DNA of 64,000 nt, taken from positions 682,001-746,000 of the forward strand of contig NZ_CP055156.1 of assembly GCF_014217805.1 (NCBI RefSeq), written 5' to 3'. This DNA is from Adhaeribacter swui. Lineage in GTDB: Bacteria; Bacteroidota; Bacteroidia; Cytophagales; Hymenobacteraceae. Below the pieces are notes generated by a model. That model saw nothing but the letters and a program-made list of their open reading frames with translations, was not told the DNA's origin and did no database searches. Both the position numbers and the translations under genes were made by a program. This document shows, one piece after another, positions 43,727-53,176 of the stretch (positions within the stretch are counted from its first letter, which is position 1; each line of letters starts with the position of its first letter).

Positions 43727-44356
43727 TTAAAGATCATTAATCTTCTCGGAATAATCGCCATCCTTCGGTTTTAAATCACCCATTAAAATCCGGATAAGAT
43801 CGATCAGGGCCCAGATACCGCAACCACCTAAAGTTAATAACTGGGCAATACCAATACCCGTATAGCCTAAATAAAAACGGTGAATACCCAGCGCACCCAC
43901 AAAAAACGCCAAGATAGCCGCAATTAACTGGCTTTTTCCGCTTTCAGCAGCGGCGGCAGGTTCTGCTGCTTTTTCTTTTTTCTCGGCCGCTTTAACTATT
44001 GCTTTAACTTCTTTTTTAACTTTTAGAGCTGCTTTTAATTGGGCTGCTTTGGTTATTTTTTCGCCGGTGTAGGTTTTAAGAGGCTGCGCTTTAGCTTTGG
44101 TAGCCGTAATTACGCGGCTGGTAGAAGCCGTTAAGGCTGTTTCTTCTTTAACTGGTTTCTCCGGAGTTGGCTGAGCTAGCAATTCGTCAGCGGTTACTAC
44201 ATTTTCGCTGTTTTCAGTTGCCGGAGTTACCGGCACCGTTTTTTTATAGTGACTGCCGTAAGGATCGCCTACTTTAGGAAAATAATACGTTTCGCGGGCA
44301 CAAGCAGATAATAACAGAACCGCAATTAGGTTGATGAATAAAAATCTCAATTTCAT
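43727..44356 (-). CDS. TM2 domain protein with lipoprotein signal
   Basis: 209 residues. The N-terminal lipobox LLLSAC (Cys near residue 19) is followed by a Pro/Thr/Lys/Ala-rich linker (about 30-140) with many short Lys-Ala helices. The C-terminal TM2 domain has two membrane helices joined by the conserved turn (SQLIAAILAFFVGALGIHRFYLG, then GIGIAQLLTLGGCGIWALIDLIRI). A lipid anchor on one end and two membrane helices on the other is a strange topology: both would have to be in the same membrane. Probably cotranscribed with the DUF2752 gene. Confidence 0.8.
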   Translation of the reverse strand: MKLRFLFINLIAVLLLSACARETYYFPKVGDPYGSHYKKTVPVTPATENSENVVTADELLAQPTPEKPVKEETALTASTSRVITATKAKAQPLKTYTGEKITKAAQLKAALKVKKEVKAIVKAAEKKEKAAEPAAAAESGKSQLIAAILAFFVGALGIHRFYLGYTGIGIAQLLTLGGCGIWALIDLIRILMGDLKPKDGDYSEKINDL

Positions 44357-44910
44357 AGGATAGGATAGAATTAATCTGGTTTAAATGTTTAATTTTTAAA
44401 AAAATACATAAAGGCATCTGGTGCTTCTGAAAAGAGGCCTTAAAAAGTACTATAAAAAAGGTTAGATTAGGTTGTGCAAACAGTAACCGATTCAAGAATT
44501 ACGGTGTTACTGGTTAAAATAGAAGAAGCGTCGGGTTTGGTATAGTTAGGGCTGTTACATAGGCAGTTACTTTATTTTATTAGGTTTTCTTCAAATATAT
44601 AAATTTCTTACAATGTGCATTATACAAATTAAAATTTAAACTTTTCTGAGTTAAAATTTTTAAAAACAAGGTATACCTTAACCTTTAAGGTAGGTTTTAG
44701 ATAAAAAACTAATAGCTACTAACCAATCTATCAAACCACGTAAATAGAGTTACTCCACCAATTTGTTTAAGTATTTTACTTTTACAGGTGTAAAACTAGT
44801 TGCAACGGCTCCTTAAAACAATACGAGTAAGTACGTAGCTTTTTTTAAAAATAAAGATGCGGGCAGGTAAATAGATGTGTCTGAATACAATTACTTTTTC
44901 AACTTCCTAT
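44357..44910. other. Long intergenic gap, no gene found
   Basis: About 550 AT-rich bases between the TM2 gene promoter side and the hemA terminator. No frame with coding character, no tRNA-like fold and no family repeat was recognised. The length leaves room for an unrecognised small RNA. Confidence 0.55.
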
Positions 44911-44951
44911 AAAACAAAAGCGGCCTGGTTCATTCAGGCCGCTTTTGTTTT
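44911..44951 (-). terminator. Terminator of hemA
   Basis: 17-bp perfect arms beginning AAAACAAAAGCGGCCTG enclose a 7-base loop, 20 bases after the hemA stop codon. Confidence 0.85.
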
Positions 44952-44970
44952 ATAGGTAACTTTATTATAC

Positions 44971-46251
44971 TTAGTGCTGACTCTGATCAGCGGGTTGTTT
45001 TTCTAAATCAAATAAATCGTTTAATACATCAATTAATGTTTCGGCTTCGCCACGTTTACAGGCAGCTTTTAATTGCAACACCGGCAGCTTTATAATCTTC
45101 TGCATCATTGATTTTGTAATTTCATCTACGCGACGGCTTTCTTCGGGGCTAAGCTTTTTTAAATGGCGCGCCATTTCTTCTTGCCGGATAGATTCTAAAG
45201 CATTTTTTAATTTATGAATGGTTGGCGAAACCATCATTTCTTTCGACCAGTCATTAAATTGCTCAATCGATTCGGCAATAATTTCCCGCACTTTCGGAAT
45301 AGCAGCTAAACGTAATTCCAATGCTTTGGATGCCTTATTCTGAATGGTATCGATGTTGTATACCAACACACCAGGAATATTTTCTACTTCGGCTTCGATG
45401 CTCCGGGGTACCGCTAAATCAATAAAAAACTTATAGGATAACACATTTAAGCGTTTTACCATTTCGGTGGTAAAAAACGGCAAGTCGCGGGAGATAGAAG
45501 AAATAATAACATCGGCCTCTTTCAAACCTTGTACAATATCTTCGAAGGGCAATACCGGTAACTGACATTCATCGGCTAACAAGCGGGCTTTTGCCTCGGT
45601 GCGATTGGTAATAGTTATATCGGTAAAGGAAGGCGATTCTTTTAAATTCCGGCAAACATCCGCACCAATTTCGCCTAAACCTACCACCAGTATTTTAGGA
45701 TTAGCAATATCGGCGGTTAATTCTTCTACTAACTCAATAGCGGCGTACGAAGTAGAAGCAGCCCCATCGCGGAAAGAAGTTTCCTGCACGACGCGCTTGT
45801 TGGTAAAGAAAATGGTATGCAACAACCGGTGCAAGAATGGCCCGGCGGTACCTTTATCGGCCGACCATTGGTAGGCCTGCTTTACCTGATTAGAAATTTG
45901 AATATCGCCGACTACCTGGGCATCCAAGCCCATAGCCACCTCAAAGAGATGTTGTACGGCATCGGCATGGCTATTAATGATAGTAAAGTAATCGAGGTAT
46001 TGAGCTATGTTGGTCATGCCTTTGGTAACACCTAAAAGCTTGACAATTTCGGCACTGTAATCCGAGTCAGCAGTGTAATAAATCTCGGTACGGTTACAGG
46101 TAGATAAAATGAGCAGATCAGAAGCCTGAATGTAGTCTTTCAGGGTTTCCAGGAATTGCTTACAAGAATTCTCGTCTAAAGCAATCAGCTCGCGGATATC
46201 CAACGGTGCCTTTTTATACGATAACGTTACTGCTTTAAAGTTTTGAAGCAT
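44971..46251 (-). CDS. hemA: Glutamyl-tRNA reductase
   Basis: 426 residues. The catalytic nucleophile Cys52 lies in LILSTCNRTEIYY. The NADPH-binding domain has VVGLGEIGADVCRNL (about 190-205), and the C-terminal dimerisation helix region (about 310-420) contains EIIAESIEQFNDW. It makes glutamate-1-semialdehyde from Glu-tRNA in the C5 route to haem. An exact -7 box is upstream. No other haem genes are adjacent in the window, which differs from many species where hemA neighbours hemC. Confidence 0.96.
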   Translation of the reverse strand: MLQNFKAVTLSYKKAPLDIRELIALDENSCKQFLETLKDYIQASDLLILSTCNRTEIYYTADSDYSAEIVKLLGVTKGMTNIAQYLDYFTIINSHADAVQHLFEVAMGLDAQVVGDIQISNQVKQAYQWSADKGTAGPFLHRLLHTIFFTNKRVVQETSFRDGAASTSYAAIELVEELTADIANPKILVVGLGEIGADVCRNLKESPSFTDITITNRTEAKARLLADECQLPVLPFEDIVQGLKEADVIISSISRDLPFFTTEMVKRLNVLSYKFFIDLAVPRSIEAEVENIPGVLVYNIDTIQNKASKALELRLAAIPKVREIIAESIEQFNDWSKEMMVSPTIHKLKNALESIRQEEMARHLKKLSPEESRRVDEITKSMMQKIIKLPVLQLKAACKRGEAETLIDVLNDLFDLEKQPADQSQH

Positions 46252-46273
46252 AATGGAGGTAAGAACTAGCGCG

Positions 46274-46281
46274 CAAAATTA
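46274..46281 (-). promoter_or_regulatory. -7 box of hemA
   Basis: TAATTTTG on the minus strand matches TAnnTTTG, 22 bases before the ATG. Confidence 0.5.
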
Positions 46282-46500
46282 CATTACGGTTTATAAAAAT
46301 AAAAACGATGTGTTCAAAAACCCAGTTTATTTATAACGATTTTAAATTGTAACGTTATTACAGGTACTAACCGTTGCCTTGGGTAAATATTTTTTTTATT
46401 AGCAGGCATCTGTTTTTCTGGTAACTTTCGTTTATAAATCGCCCCTGCTTTATTGTTAGTTATTAGCTAATTATAAAGGAGGCTGAAATATCAACAAATA

Positions 46501-47682
46501 ATGCTGCCAATTTATTCCAAAAAAACCAGATTAAAATTAGTAATCGTTGTAATTGCCTTACTGATAGGGGCAATTTCGGTAATTTACAGCAATATTCTGG
46601 TAAGCAAATTATCGGAGCGCGAAAAGCAACTTATTGGCCTGTACGCCAGAGGCTTGCAATTTACCATTGATACCAAATCGGATGAAAACATGGTTTTTAT
46701 TTATTCCGAAATAATTGAAGCCAATAAAACCATACCGGTAATTTTAACCGATGCCCAGTTAAATGTGCAATCATCGCGGAATATACCATTTTCTAAAAAT
46801 ATTACCGAAGAACGCAAACAAGAATTGCTGCGCCGCGAGCTCCAGATTATGAAAGAGCAACACAGCCCTATTCCGGTAGACTATGGCGGTAATACCAAAA
46901 GCTATATTTTTTACAAAGATTCGGTGGTTCTTTCGCAGTTGCGCTATTATCCGTACGTGCAACTCACGGTAATTGCGTGTTTTTCTTTAATGGCTTATTT
47001 TGCTTTTAGTTACTCGCGCAAAGCCGAGCAAAACCGGGTTTGGGTTGGTTTGGCCAAAGAAACCGCGCACCAGCTAGGCACTCCCCTTTCTTCGTTAATG
47101 GCCTGGTACGAATATTTAAAAGCCAGCCCTACTTTTCAGAACGAGCCTATTGTGGAAGAATTAGGGAAAGACGTGCGCCGACTGGAAATTATAACGGAAC
47201 GGTTCAGTAACATTGGCTCAGTGCCCGCTTTAAAAGACGAGAATATTTTACGGGTAACCGAAAATGCTATTAGTTATTTAAAAAACCGCGTTTCTAAAAA
47301 AGTAGATTTTACCGTCAGCGCCGATTTCCCGGCCGATACCCCGGCAAAAGTAAATATTCCGTTATTTGAATGGGTAATAGAAAATATTTGTAAAAACGCC
47401 ATTGATGCCATGGAGGGCAAAGGCAGCATTGACGTGCGGTTATCTTTTGCTGGTAAAAATAAAAGCAACGTAGCCATTGATATTAAAGACACCGGCAAGG
47501 GTATTCCCAAAAGTAAGCTAAAAGATGTTTTTTTACCGGGCTATACTACCAAAAAACGCGGCTGGGGTTTGGGCTTGGCTTTAGCGAAGCGTATCATCGA
47601 AAACTACCACCAGGGCCGGTTGTACGTAAAGTGGTCGGAATTAGGCAAAGGCACCATGTTCCGGGTAATGCTAAACCGCTAA
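46501..47682 (+). CDS. Membrane sensor histidine kinase
   Basis: 393 residues. Membrane segments at about 10-30 and 150-172 enclose a periplasmic sensor (about 31-149). The H-box is GLAKETAHQLGTPLSSL with His190. The ATPase has N-box VIENICKNAIDAM, G1 DIKDTGKGIP and the G2 region KRGWGLGLALAKRI. The TAHQLGTPL form is typical of Cytophagales kinases. No response regulator is adjacent, so it is an orphan. A purine-rich AAGGAGG at 46476-46482 is 18 bases before the ATG, too far for a normal ribosome site. Confidence 0.92.
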   Translation: MLPIYSKKTRLKLVIVVIALLIGAISVIYSNILVSKLSEREKQLIGLYARGLQFTIDTKSDENMVFIYSEIIEANKTIPVILTDAQLNVQSSRNIPFSKNITEERKQELLRRELQIMKEQHSPIPVDYGGNTKSYIFYKDSVVLSQLRYYPYVQLTVIACFSLMAYFAFSYSRKAEQNRVWVGLAKETAHQLGTPLSSLMAWYEYLKASPTFQNEPIVEELGKDVRRLEIITERFSNIGSVPALKDENILRVTENAISYLKNRVSKKVDFTVSADFPADTPAKVNIPLFEWVIENICKNAIDAMEGKGSIDVRLSFAGKNKSNVAIDIKDTGKGIPKSKLKDVFLPGYTTKKRGWGLGLALAKRIIENYHQGRLYVKWSELGKGTMFRVMLNR

Positions 47683-47689
47683 CCCGGTG

Positions 47690-49369
47690 CTACGTGTAAT
47701 ACGTTTTAGTTACAATTTTACGGATTACAACATCTAACTCGCCGGCAGTTTGTTCCAGAAAATGCAATACTTGTTGGTTTTGCGGGCCAAAATCATCTTT
47801 GTTCAGGCATTTAAGTAAACCTAAAATATTGGCCACCGGGCGCCGTACCTCGTGCGACTGCGAAAAAGCAATTTCGCGCAGTTGTTCGTTTTGTTGTTTA
47901 ATCTTTAGCTCATGCTCTTTGCCCCGCTGAATGTCTTGCAGGGCGCCAATCATCCGGATAGGTACCCCCGTTTCAGAATAAACAATATAGGCCCGTTCAA
48001 AAACGTACTTATAGGTATTATTGCGGCATAAAAAACGGTACTCGGCACTCCAGTTTATTTGTTTATCCCCGAGGGCTTGGTTTAAGCTATTTACAACAAG
48101 TTCTTTTTCTTCCGGATGAATGCGATCAGCCCACCAATCTAAGGTACTTTCTACTTCGTGCAATGAATAGCCAAACATCTTATAAAAAGCTTCGTACCAG
48201 TGCACCATATTTTGCTCAATGTTCCAGTCATAAAGAGCGTCGTTGGTAGCTTTTGCTGCCAACTGAAACCGTTCGTTCATTCGGAGGGTTTCGCTTTCGA
48301 AAAATTTAAGATTATTAATACTAGCCGCGTTTAGCACCACCCCGATTATCTCGCCATCTTCCCCAAAAACAGGAAAGTAGGTCATCCAGTACCACTCTAC
48401 AGTGCCATTCACCCAAATTTTCCGTTCTATTTCAACCGGTTTGCCTTCCAGTGCTTTCTGAAAAGAATCAGTAATTGCCTGAGCATTGGAATCAAAACTA
48501 TACATCCGGATATCATCGCCTTCCTGTAAATCCTGGTTAAACATGCGCTTAACGTTCTGGCGGGCCCATTCGTTAAAACTAATCACGCGCATATCGGGGT
48601 CCAGAAAAAAGAAAGCCGATACGGTGCTCTGCAAAATAGCCCGTAGTTGTTGCTCCGATTTTTTAATTTTTTCATCGGCCAGCTTATTTTCGGTAATATC
48701 CCGAAACGACAAAGATACACCCTCACCATCGGGATAAACGTTTACTTCGAACCAAACTTTACGCCCCGGACAGAACACATCGAAAGTAGCCGGCTCTTGG
48801 TTGTCTAAAGCTTGTTTTAAATTTTCGCATTTATCGTGGGCATTGGTGCCAGCCAAAAACAAGTCCAGAAAATAAAGGTCCACACTTTCTTTGGGAGTCA
48901 TGCCCAAAATTTGAGCCATTTTATTGTTACAGGTAGTTATCAACCAACCAGCATCCACACTCACGTAAGCGTCGGCGTGATGTTCAATCATAAAATTGTT
49001 CTTCTGAATTTGCTGCAGCATCTGTACTTCTTCAGCTTTTTGCGCGCTTATATCCAAACTGCTACTTAAAAAACCCACTACCTGGCCGGTTGCATCGGTA
49101 AGGGCGGTTACTGCGGTACATAGCCAGCCCCAACTTTCATCTTTTCTTTTTATTTTAAGCTCACCCCGCCACACCGGACTACTTGCTCCAGACGGGATGA
49201 ACGAAAAGTCTAAGGAAATAAAGCGGATATTCTGCCCGATTAATTCGTCGGGGGCGTACTGCGACAGTTCACAGAAATAATCGTTTACTTCTGCTATGTT
49301 TCCGTCGGCATCGGTAATCAGCAGGGCCGTTAAGCGAGCAAGGGCGTTTTGGCACAATTCTTTATTCAT
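47690..49369 (-). CDS. Multi-PAS protein with HisKA-like helix but no ATPase domain
   Basis: 559 residues. Four consecutive PAS domains (about 1-115, 118-230, 240-355, 365-490) each end in a typical D-I-S/D-I-T type linker. The protein ends with a HisKA-like dimerisation segment, SHEVRRPVANILGLL with His506, and a second helix, stopping at residue 559. The HATPase domain expected next is absent, and the stop is followed by only 7 bases before the convergent kinase gene, so nothing is left of it. It could be phosphorylated in trans or act as a dimeric PAS receptor. No membrane segment; cytosolic. Confidence 0.88.
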   Translation of the reverse strand: MNKELCQNALARLTALLITDADGNIAEVNDYFCELSQYAPDELIGQNIRFISLDFSFIPSGASSPVWRGELKIKRKDESWGWLCTAVTALTDATGQVVGFLSSSLDISAQKAEEVQMLQQIQKNNFMIEHHADAYVSVDAGWLITTCNNKMAQILGMTPKESVDLYFLDLFLAGTNAHDKCENLKQALDNQEPATFDVFCPGRKVWFEVNVYPDGEGVSLSFRDITENKLADEKIKKSEQQLRAILQSTVSAFFFLDPDMRVISFNEWARQNVKRMFNQDLQEGDDIRMYSFDSNAQAITDSFQKALEGKPVEIERKIWVNGTVEWYWMTYFPVFGEDGEIIGVVLNAASINNLKFFESETLRMNERFQLAAKATNDALYDWNIEQNMVHWYEAFYKMFGYSLHEVESTLDWWADRIHPEEKELVVNSLNQALGDKQINWSAEYRFLCRNNTYKYVFERAYIVYSETGVPIRMIGALQDIQRGKEHELKIKQQNEQLREIAFSQSHEVRRPVANILGLLKCLNKDDFGPQNQQVLHFLEQTAGELDVVIRKIVTKTYYT

Positions 49370-49720
49370 CTGGCCCGGCAGTTAATTTTTTAAATTTTTA
49401 AAATTTCAGATATTAAGTTAGTTGTTCGGCGAGCAAACCAGAACAGAGAAAAATATTTCTTTAAAATCCAACAATTCAGCCAGTTCCTGTAGAGTAATAT
49501 TTGCTTAACACCAGGAACTATTAAAATAATTCGGTTTAGGTTTATATAAAATTTCAAACGCTTGCTTGTTCGGTATTTTTAAAATTTGGGTATTTACGCG
49601 AATGTTAAGTATTTACCCAGTAGGTAGTAAGTAGCTAATAAATGTTGTTTAACAGAAAAGTTGATTACTTTGCTGAAAGGGTGCTTTTTAATAAAAAAAA
49701 CAAGAGCAGGTAAATAACGG
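49370..49720. other. Intergenic gap without recognisable features
   Basis: AT-rich region upstream of the multi-PAS gene, with a TTTTTTAAATTTTTAAAA palindromic word near 49385. It probably holds the promoter of the multi-PAS gene, but no box could be assigned with confidence. Confidence 0.5.
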
Positions 49721-50119
49721 TTAGGTGCCTACCGCCTCGGCAGGCCGGGCCCGCAACGCCGACCAGGTTTCGTTGATGGCAATTTGCGAAACACACTGGA
49801 GCCCATGTTGGTCTACTAAACCCCAAACCACTTCTCTTTTTAAATCGCTTTTAATTTTTCCGGTACCTTTTGGGTAGCAGGCCCAAAACAGGCAATCGTA
49901 AATACCCGCCACCGACACTGCTTGCAGGCCTTGGCTTAGCTCTTCCTGATTTACCCCAAATACCGTGATAAAATCGTAAGTACCCGTTTTTAACGGATCT
50001 GTGTGCGTGTCAAAAGCCACATCGGCCAGCAATTTTAAGAATTCCGTTGGGGCATTTACAATTAATTTTTTCTGGTTAGCAAACAGGCGGAGCTTTTTGA
50101 AAATATCAGCAGCAATCAT
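49721..50119 (-). CDS. DUF3052-like small protein
   Basis: 132 residues from the ATG at 50119; a frame from 50155 adds twelve residues with a less likely start. Soluble. The central DCLFWACYPKGTGKIKSDLKR followed by VSQIAINETWSALRARP resembles the DUF3052 pattern of a YPK loop and an AIDETWSALR end. In this group the domain often lies in small regulators or YdhG-like proteins, and no activity is known. Divergent from the amino-acid permease gene. Confidence 0.65.
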   Translation of the reverse strand: MIAADIFKKLRLFANQKKLIVNAPTEFLKLLADVAFDTHTDPLKTGTYDFITVFGVNQEELSQGLQAVSVAGIYDCLFWACYPKGTGKIKSDLKREVVWGLVDQHGLQCVSQIAINETWSALRARPAEAVGT

Positions 50120-50230
50120 ACGGAATAGCCTAAGTAAAAAATTTAAAAATACCATTTAGTTATTTGACAAGATAATAGTTTTACCGCTGCTACCTAAATA
50201 TTTCGTAATTTTCGCCCATACTTACTTCTT

Positions 50231-51976
50231 ATGAATTTAAAAAATCTTTTCCGTAAAAAAGATATTGCTTCTATTGTGGCGGAATTTGACCGAACAGAAG
50301 CTTTACATACCACTGGCGGTTTAGTCCGCAATCTTACCTTACGCGATTTAACATCTTTGGGCATAGCGGCCGTAATTGGGGCCGGTATTTTTAGCACCAT
50401 TGGCAATGCCAGCGCGGCCGGCGGCCCGGCTGTTTCGCTTTTATTTGTGTTTACGGCTATTGCCTGCGCTTTTTCGGCAATGTGTTACGCGCAGTTTGCT
50501 TCTACGGTGCCAGTTTCGGGCAGCGCCTATACCTACGCGTATACTTCTTTTGGGGAGGTAGTAGCCTGGATTATTGGCTGGGATTTATTAATGGAATATT
50601 GCATTGGTAATATTGCGGTAGCTATTTCGTGGTCAGATTATTTAACTTCTTTTATAAGCGGCTTTGGTATACATGTTCCTATGTATCTTACCATGGATTA
50701 CCTGTCGGCGGCCCGAGGACACACGGCGGCCCTAGAGTTACTGGCCCAAGGCAAAACAATAGCCGATGCTACGCCTACCGTGCAAGATGCTTATGCCGCC
50801 TGGCAGCAAGCACCCATGCTGGGCTCCCTACGCGTGATTGCCGATATTCCGGCTTTGTTCATTACGATTATTATTACCTACCTGGTTTATGTGGGTATTA
50901 AAGAATCAAAGCAAACGGCTAATTTGTTAGTATTGCTTAAGTTACTGGTAATATTAATGGTAATTGTAGTGGGAGCCTTTTACGTGCAACCGGCCAATTG
51001 GAGTCCGTTTGCACCTAATGGTATTAGTGGTGTTCTAAAAGGCGTTTCGGCGGTATTTTTTGCTTACATCGGGTTCGATGCCATCTCTACTACCGCCGAA
51101 GAATGTAAAGACCCACAGCGCGATTTGCCCAAAGCCATGATCTACGCTTTAATTATCTGTACGCTTTTGTACGTAACTATTACGTTGGTTTTAACCGGTA
51201 TGGTACCCTACACCGAACTGGGCATTGGCGACCCTTTGGCTTACGTTTTTGAGCGGTTAGATTTAAATATTATTTCGGGCATTGTGGCTTTTAGCGCAGT
51301 AGTGGCCATGACCAGCGTATTATTGGTGTTCCAAATCGGGCAGCCCCGTATCTGGATGTCGATGAGCCGTGACGGGCTTTTACCCGGAGCTTTTTCTAAA
51401 ATTCACCCGAAGTTTAAAACACCTTACTTTGCTACCATTGTATCGGGTATGGCGGTAGGTATTCCGGCTTTGTTTATGAACCTGACCGAAGTTACTGATT
51501 TAACCAGTATTGGTACTTTGTTCGCGTTTGTGCTGGTTTGCGGCGGGGTTTTACTCATCGATCAAAACCAGGAGCGGCCCGCCGGTACCAGAGGTTTTCG
51601 GGTTCCTTATTACAATTCTAAGTTTGTGCTGCCCGTGCTCTTGTTATTAGGTGTAGTGCTGGCCTTGTATTTTAACCCAACGGGAGTAAAGCAATTTTTT
51701 AGTTTAAGCGATGGGACCAATGCAGGTTGGGAAGTTGTGAAACATCGCTTACCGATGTACGGCTTTTTACTGGTTTGCCTGATCTTAGTTTACTACGCCT
51801 TCACCAAAAACTTGTCGTTAATTCCGGTGCTGGGCCTGCTCACTAATTTATACCTGATGACGGAATTGGGTATTACCAACTGGAGCCGTTTTTTATTATG
51901 GCTGGCTTTGGGCTTAATTATTTACTTTAGCTACAGTTACCGCCACAGTAAGCTACATAAAAAAGCAGTGTCGTAA
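50231..51976 (+). CDS. APC family amino acid permease
   Basis: 581 residues with about 12-14 membrane helices. The first helix pair has the APC signature SLGIAAVIGAGIFSTIGNASAAGGPAVSLLF. FAYIGFDAISTTAEECKDPQRDLPKAM is the conserved helix 6-7 region of the cationic amino acid transporter subgroup. A loop at about 155-200 carries an Ala-rich insertion (ALELLAQGKTIADATPTVQDAY) not seen in shorter homologues. A proton-coupled uptake carrier by family; the substrate is not determined. A TAATTTTC box at 50206-50213 is a possible -7. Confidence 0.9.
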   Translation: MNLKNLFRKKDIASIVAEFDRTEALHTTGGLVRNLTLRDLTSLGIAAVIGAGIFSTIGNASAAGGPAVSLLFVFTAIACAFSAMCYAQFASTVPVSGSAYTYAYTSFGEVVAWIIGWDLLMEYCIGNIAVAISWSDYLTSFISGFGIHVPMYLTMDYLSAARGHTAALELLAQGKTIADATPTVQDAYAAWQQAPMLGSLRVIADIPALFITIIITYLVYVGIKESKQTANLLVLLKLLVILMVIVVGAFYVQPANWSPFAPNGISGVLKGVSAVFFAYIGFDAISTTAEECKDPQRDLPKAMIYALIICTLLYVTITLVLTGMVPYTELGIGDPLAYVFERLDLNIISGIVAFSAVVAMTSVLLVFQIGQPRIWMSMSRDGLLPGAFSKIHPKFKTPYFATIVSGMAVGIPALFMNLTEVTDLTSIGTLFAFVLVCGGVLLIDQNQERPAGTRGFRVPYYNSKFVLPVLLLLGVVLALYFNPTGVKQFFSLSDGTNAGWEVVKHRLPMYGFLLVCLILVYYAFTKNLSLIPVLGLLTNLYLMTELGITNWSRFLLWLALGLIIYFSYSYRHSKLHKKAVS

Positions 51977-52028
51977 ACGTAAATTTTTAAAAATTCTTTC
52001 CGGAAGCAGATTGAAGTAAGACTTAAAT

Positions 52029-52451
52029 TTATACATCGCCGGGTTTTAACTTCAGGCGCGTAGCCTTTTTTTCGGACTGGTGCTTTTTACTTTGCAATCG
52101 TTGTTCTTTTATAGCCTTACTGGGTTTTGTGGCTTTGCGAGGCTTTAAGCGGGTAAAAGCTTTTTGTAATAACTCGTAAAACTTTTTAACGCAGGCTTCT
52201 TTGTTGGCTAATTGGCTACGCTCGGTTTGGCAGATAATCTGTAGATAACCCTCATTGGTTATCCTGTTGGCTAGTTTTTCTTGCAGCACTGTTTTTTCTT
52301 CCGGCGTAAGAAGCGCCGACTCAGCAATGGAAAAACGCAATTCGACTTTAGAAGAAACTTTGTTTACATTTTGCCCACCCGGACCACCGCTGCGCGAAAC
52401 CTGAAAAATAAATTCCGGATAAAAATCGCGGTGTTTACTGGTTTGTATCAT
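52029..52451 (-). CDS. arfB: Alternative ribosome-rescue factor B (peptidyl-tRNA hydrolase)
   Basis: 140 residues. The GGQ catalytic motif is at residues 25-27 in SRSGGPGGQNVNKVSSKVELRF. The C-terminal tail is strongly basic (KPRKATKPSKAIKEQRLQSKKH), the part that enters the empty mRNA channel. It releases peptides from ribosomes stalled without a stop codon. Length matches ArfB/YaeJ and excludes full release factors. Monocistronic. Confidence 0.95.
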   Translation of the reverse strand: MIQTSKHRDFYPEFIFQVSRSGGPGGQNVNKVSSKVELRFSIAESALLTPEEKTVLQEKLANRITNEGYLQIICQTERSQLANKEACVKKFYELLQKAFTRLKPRKATKPSKAIKEQRLQSKKHQSEKKATRLKLKPGDV

Positions 52452-52789
52452 GTACTATAAAAAATGTATGTTCGTAAAAAGTAATTTTTTAAAAAATTTT
52501 AGCTGCCAATAACTCTTGCTCCATAAAAACCAGAATTAAACAAAACGCAAAAAACTTAGCCTTACGCGCCGGGCTCAGCAGCCGGTTTTAAGAAAATTTC
52601 TGCGGAAAAATCGTTAGAAAATATATGCGTTATTTTATTGCTTTATTGGTACGTTTTTTAAATAATTCAGATAAACCCTTTTTCTTCTTTTGAGTTCTAT
52701 AAGATAAACCGAGGTTTATTACAGCCTCCGAAGCAACAAAATTTTAAAAATTCAGTTATAAAACAGCTGCTTCTTAGTTTTTAACCAGC
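52452..52789. other. Gap with one short palindrome
   Basis: The only notable signal is a perfect inverted repeat ATAAACC-GA-GGTTTAT at 52704-52719, about 70 bases before the ferredoxin-like gene, which could be an operator. No RNA gene or terminator is recognised in the rest. Confidence 0.4.
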
Positions 52790-53116
52790 ATGAGCTTATT
52801 TAATTTTTCAATGAGTAAACCTTTTAAAATACCTACCCAAGTAATTTATATTTGCACCGGAAGCAAGTGTAAAAAACAGGGTGGCAAAGAACTATGCAAA
52901 CTTTTCCGGGATCAGGCAAAAAGCGCTGGTTTAAAGGATACCGTAGAAATTATTAAAACCGATTGTACCGATCGCTGCAAATTTGCGCCGGTACTCAGCT
53001 TTCAGCCGCAAAATGTATGGTTGCATAACGTAGCCGAGTACCAGGTTCCGCAACTGTTTAAACAATATCTGCAATCGCCCGCTAACCCGGCGCCGGGTTC
53101 CTCTTTGCCCCGCTAA
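52790..53116 (+). CDS. Thioredoxin-like [2Fe-2S] ferredoxin
   Basis: 108 residues. Cys22, Cys27, Cys59 and Cys63 occur in ICTGSKCKKQGG and TDCTDRCKFAP, the arrangement of the thioredoxin-fold ferredoxins. An extra Cys36 is present. A start at the second ATG (52811) is possible and would remove a short Phe-rich leader. Electron-transfer partner unknown. Followed by a small hairpin with a T run. Confidence 0.88.
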   Translation: MSLFNFSMSKPFKIPTQVIYICTGSKCKKQGGKELCKLFRDQAKSAGLKDTVEIIKTDCTDRCKFAPVLSFQPQNVWLHNVAEYQVPQLFKQYLQSPANPAPGSSLPR

Positions 53117-53148
53117 AACAGCCCCTTTAGCCTCGCTTTTTTAAATTC

Positions 53149-53173
53149 CAGGTCAGGGGTAACCTGTTTTTAT
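53149..53173 (+). terminator. Terminator after the ferredoxin gene
   Basis: Arms CAGGT and ACCTG with an 8-base loop and a TTTTTATTT tail; modest stem. Confidence 0.6.
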
Positions 53174-53176
53174 TTA

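Noticed and set aside
44357-44910. tRNA or riboswitch in the long gap
   Set aside because: No cloverleaf, T-loop GTTCRA context or known aptamer core could be found by reading.
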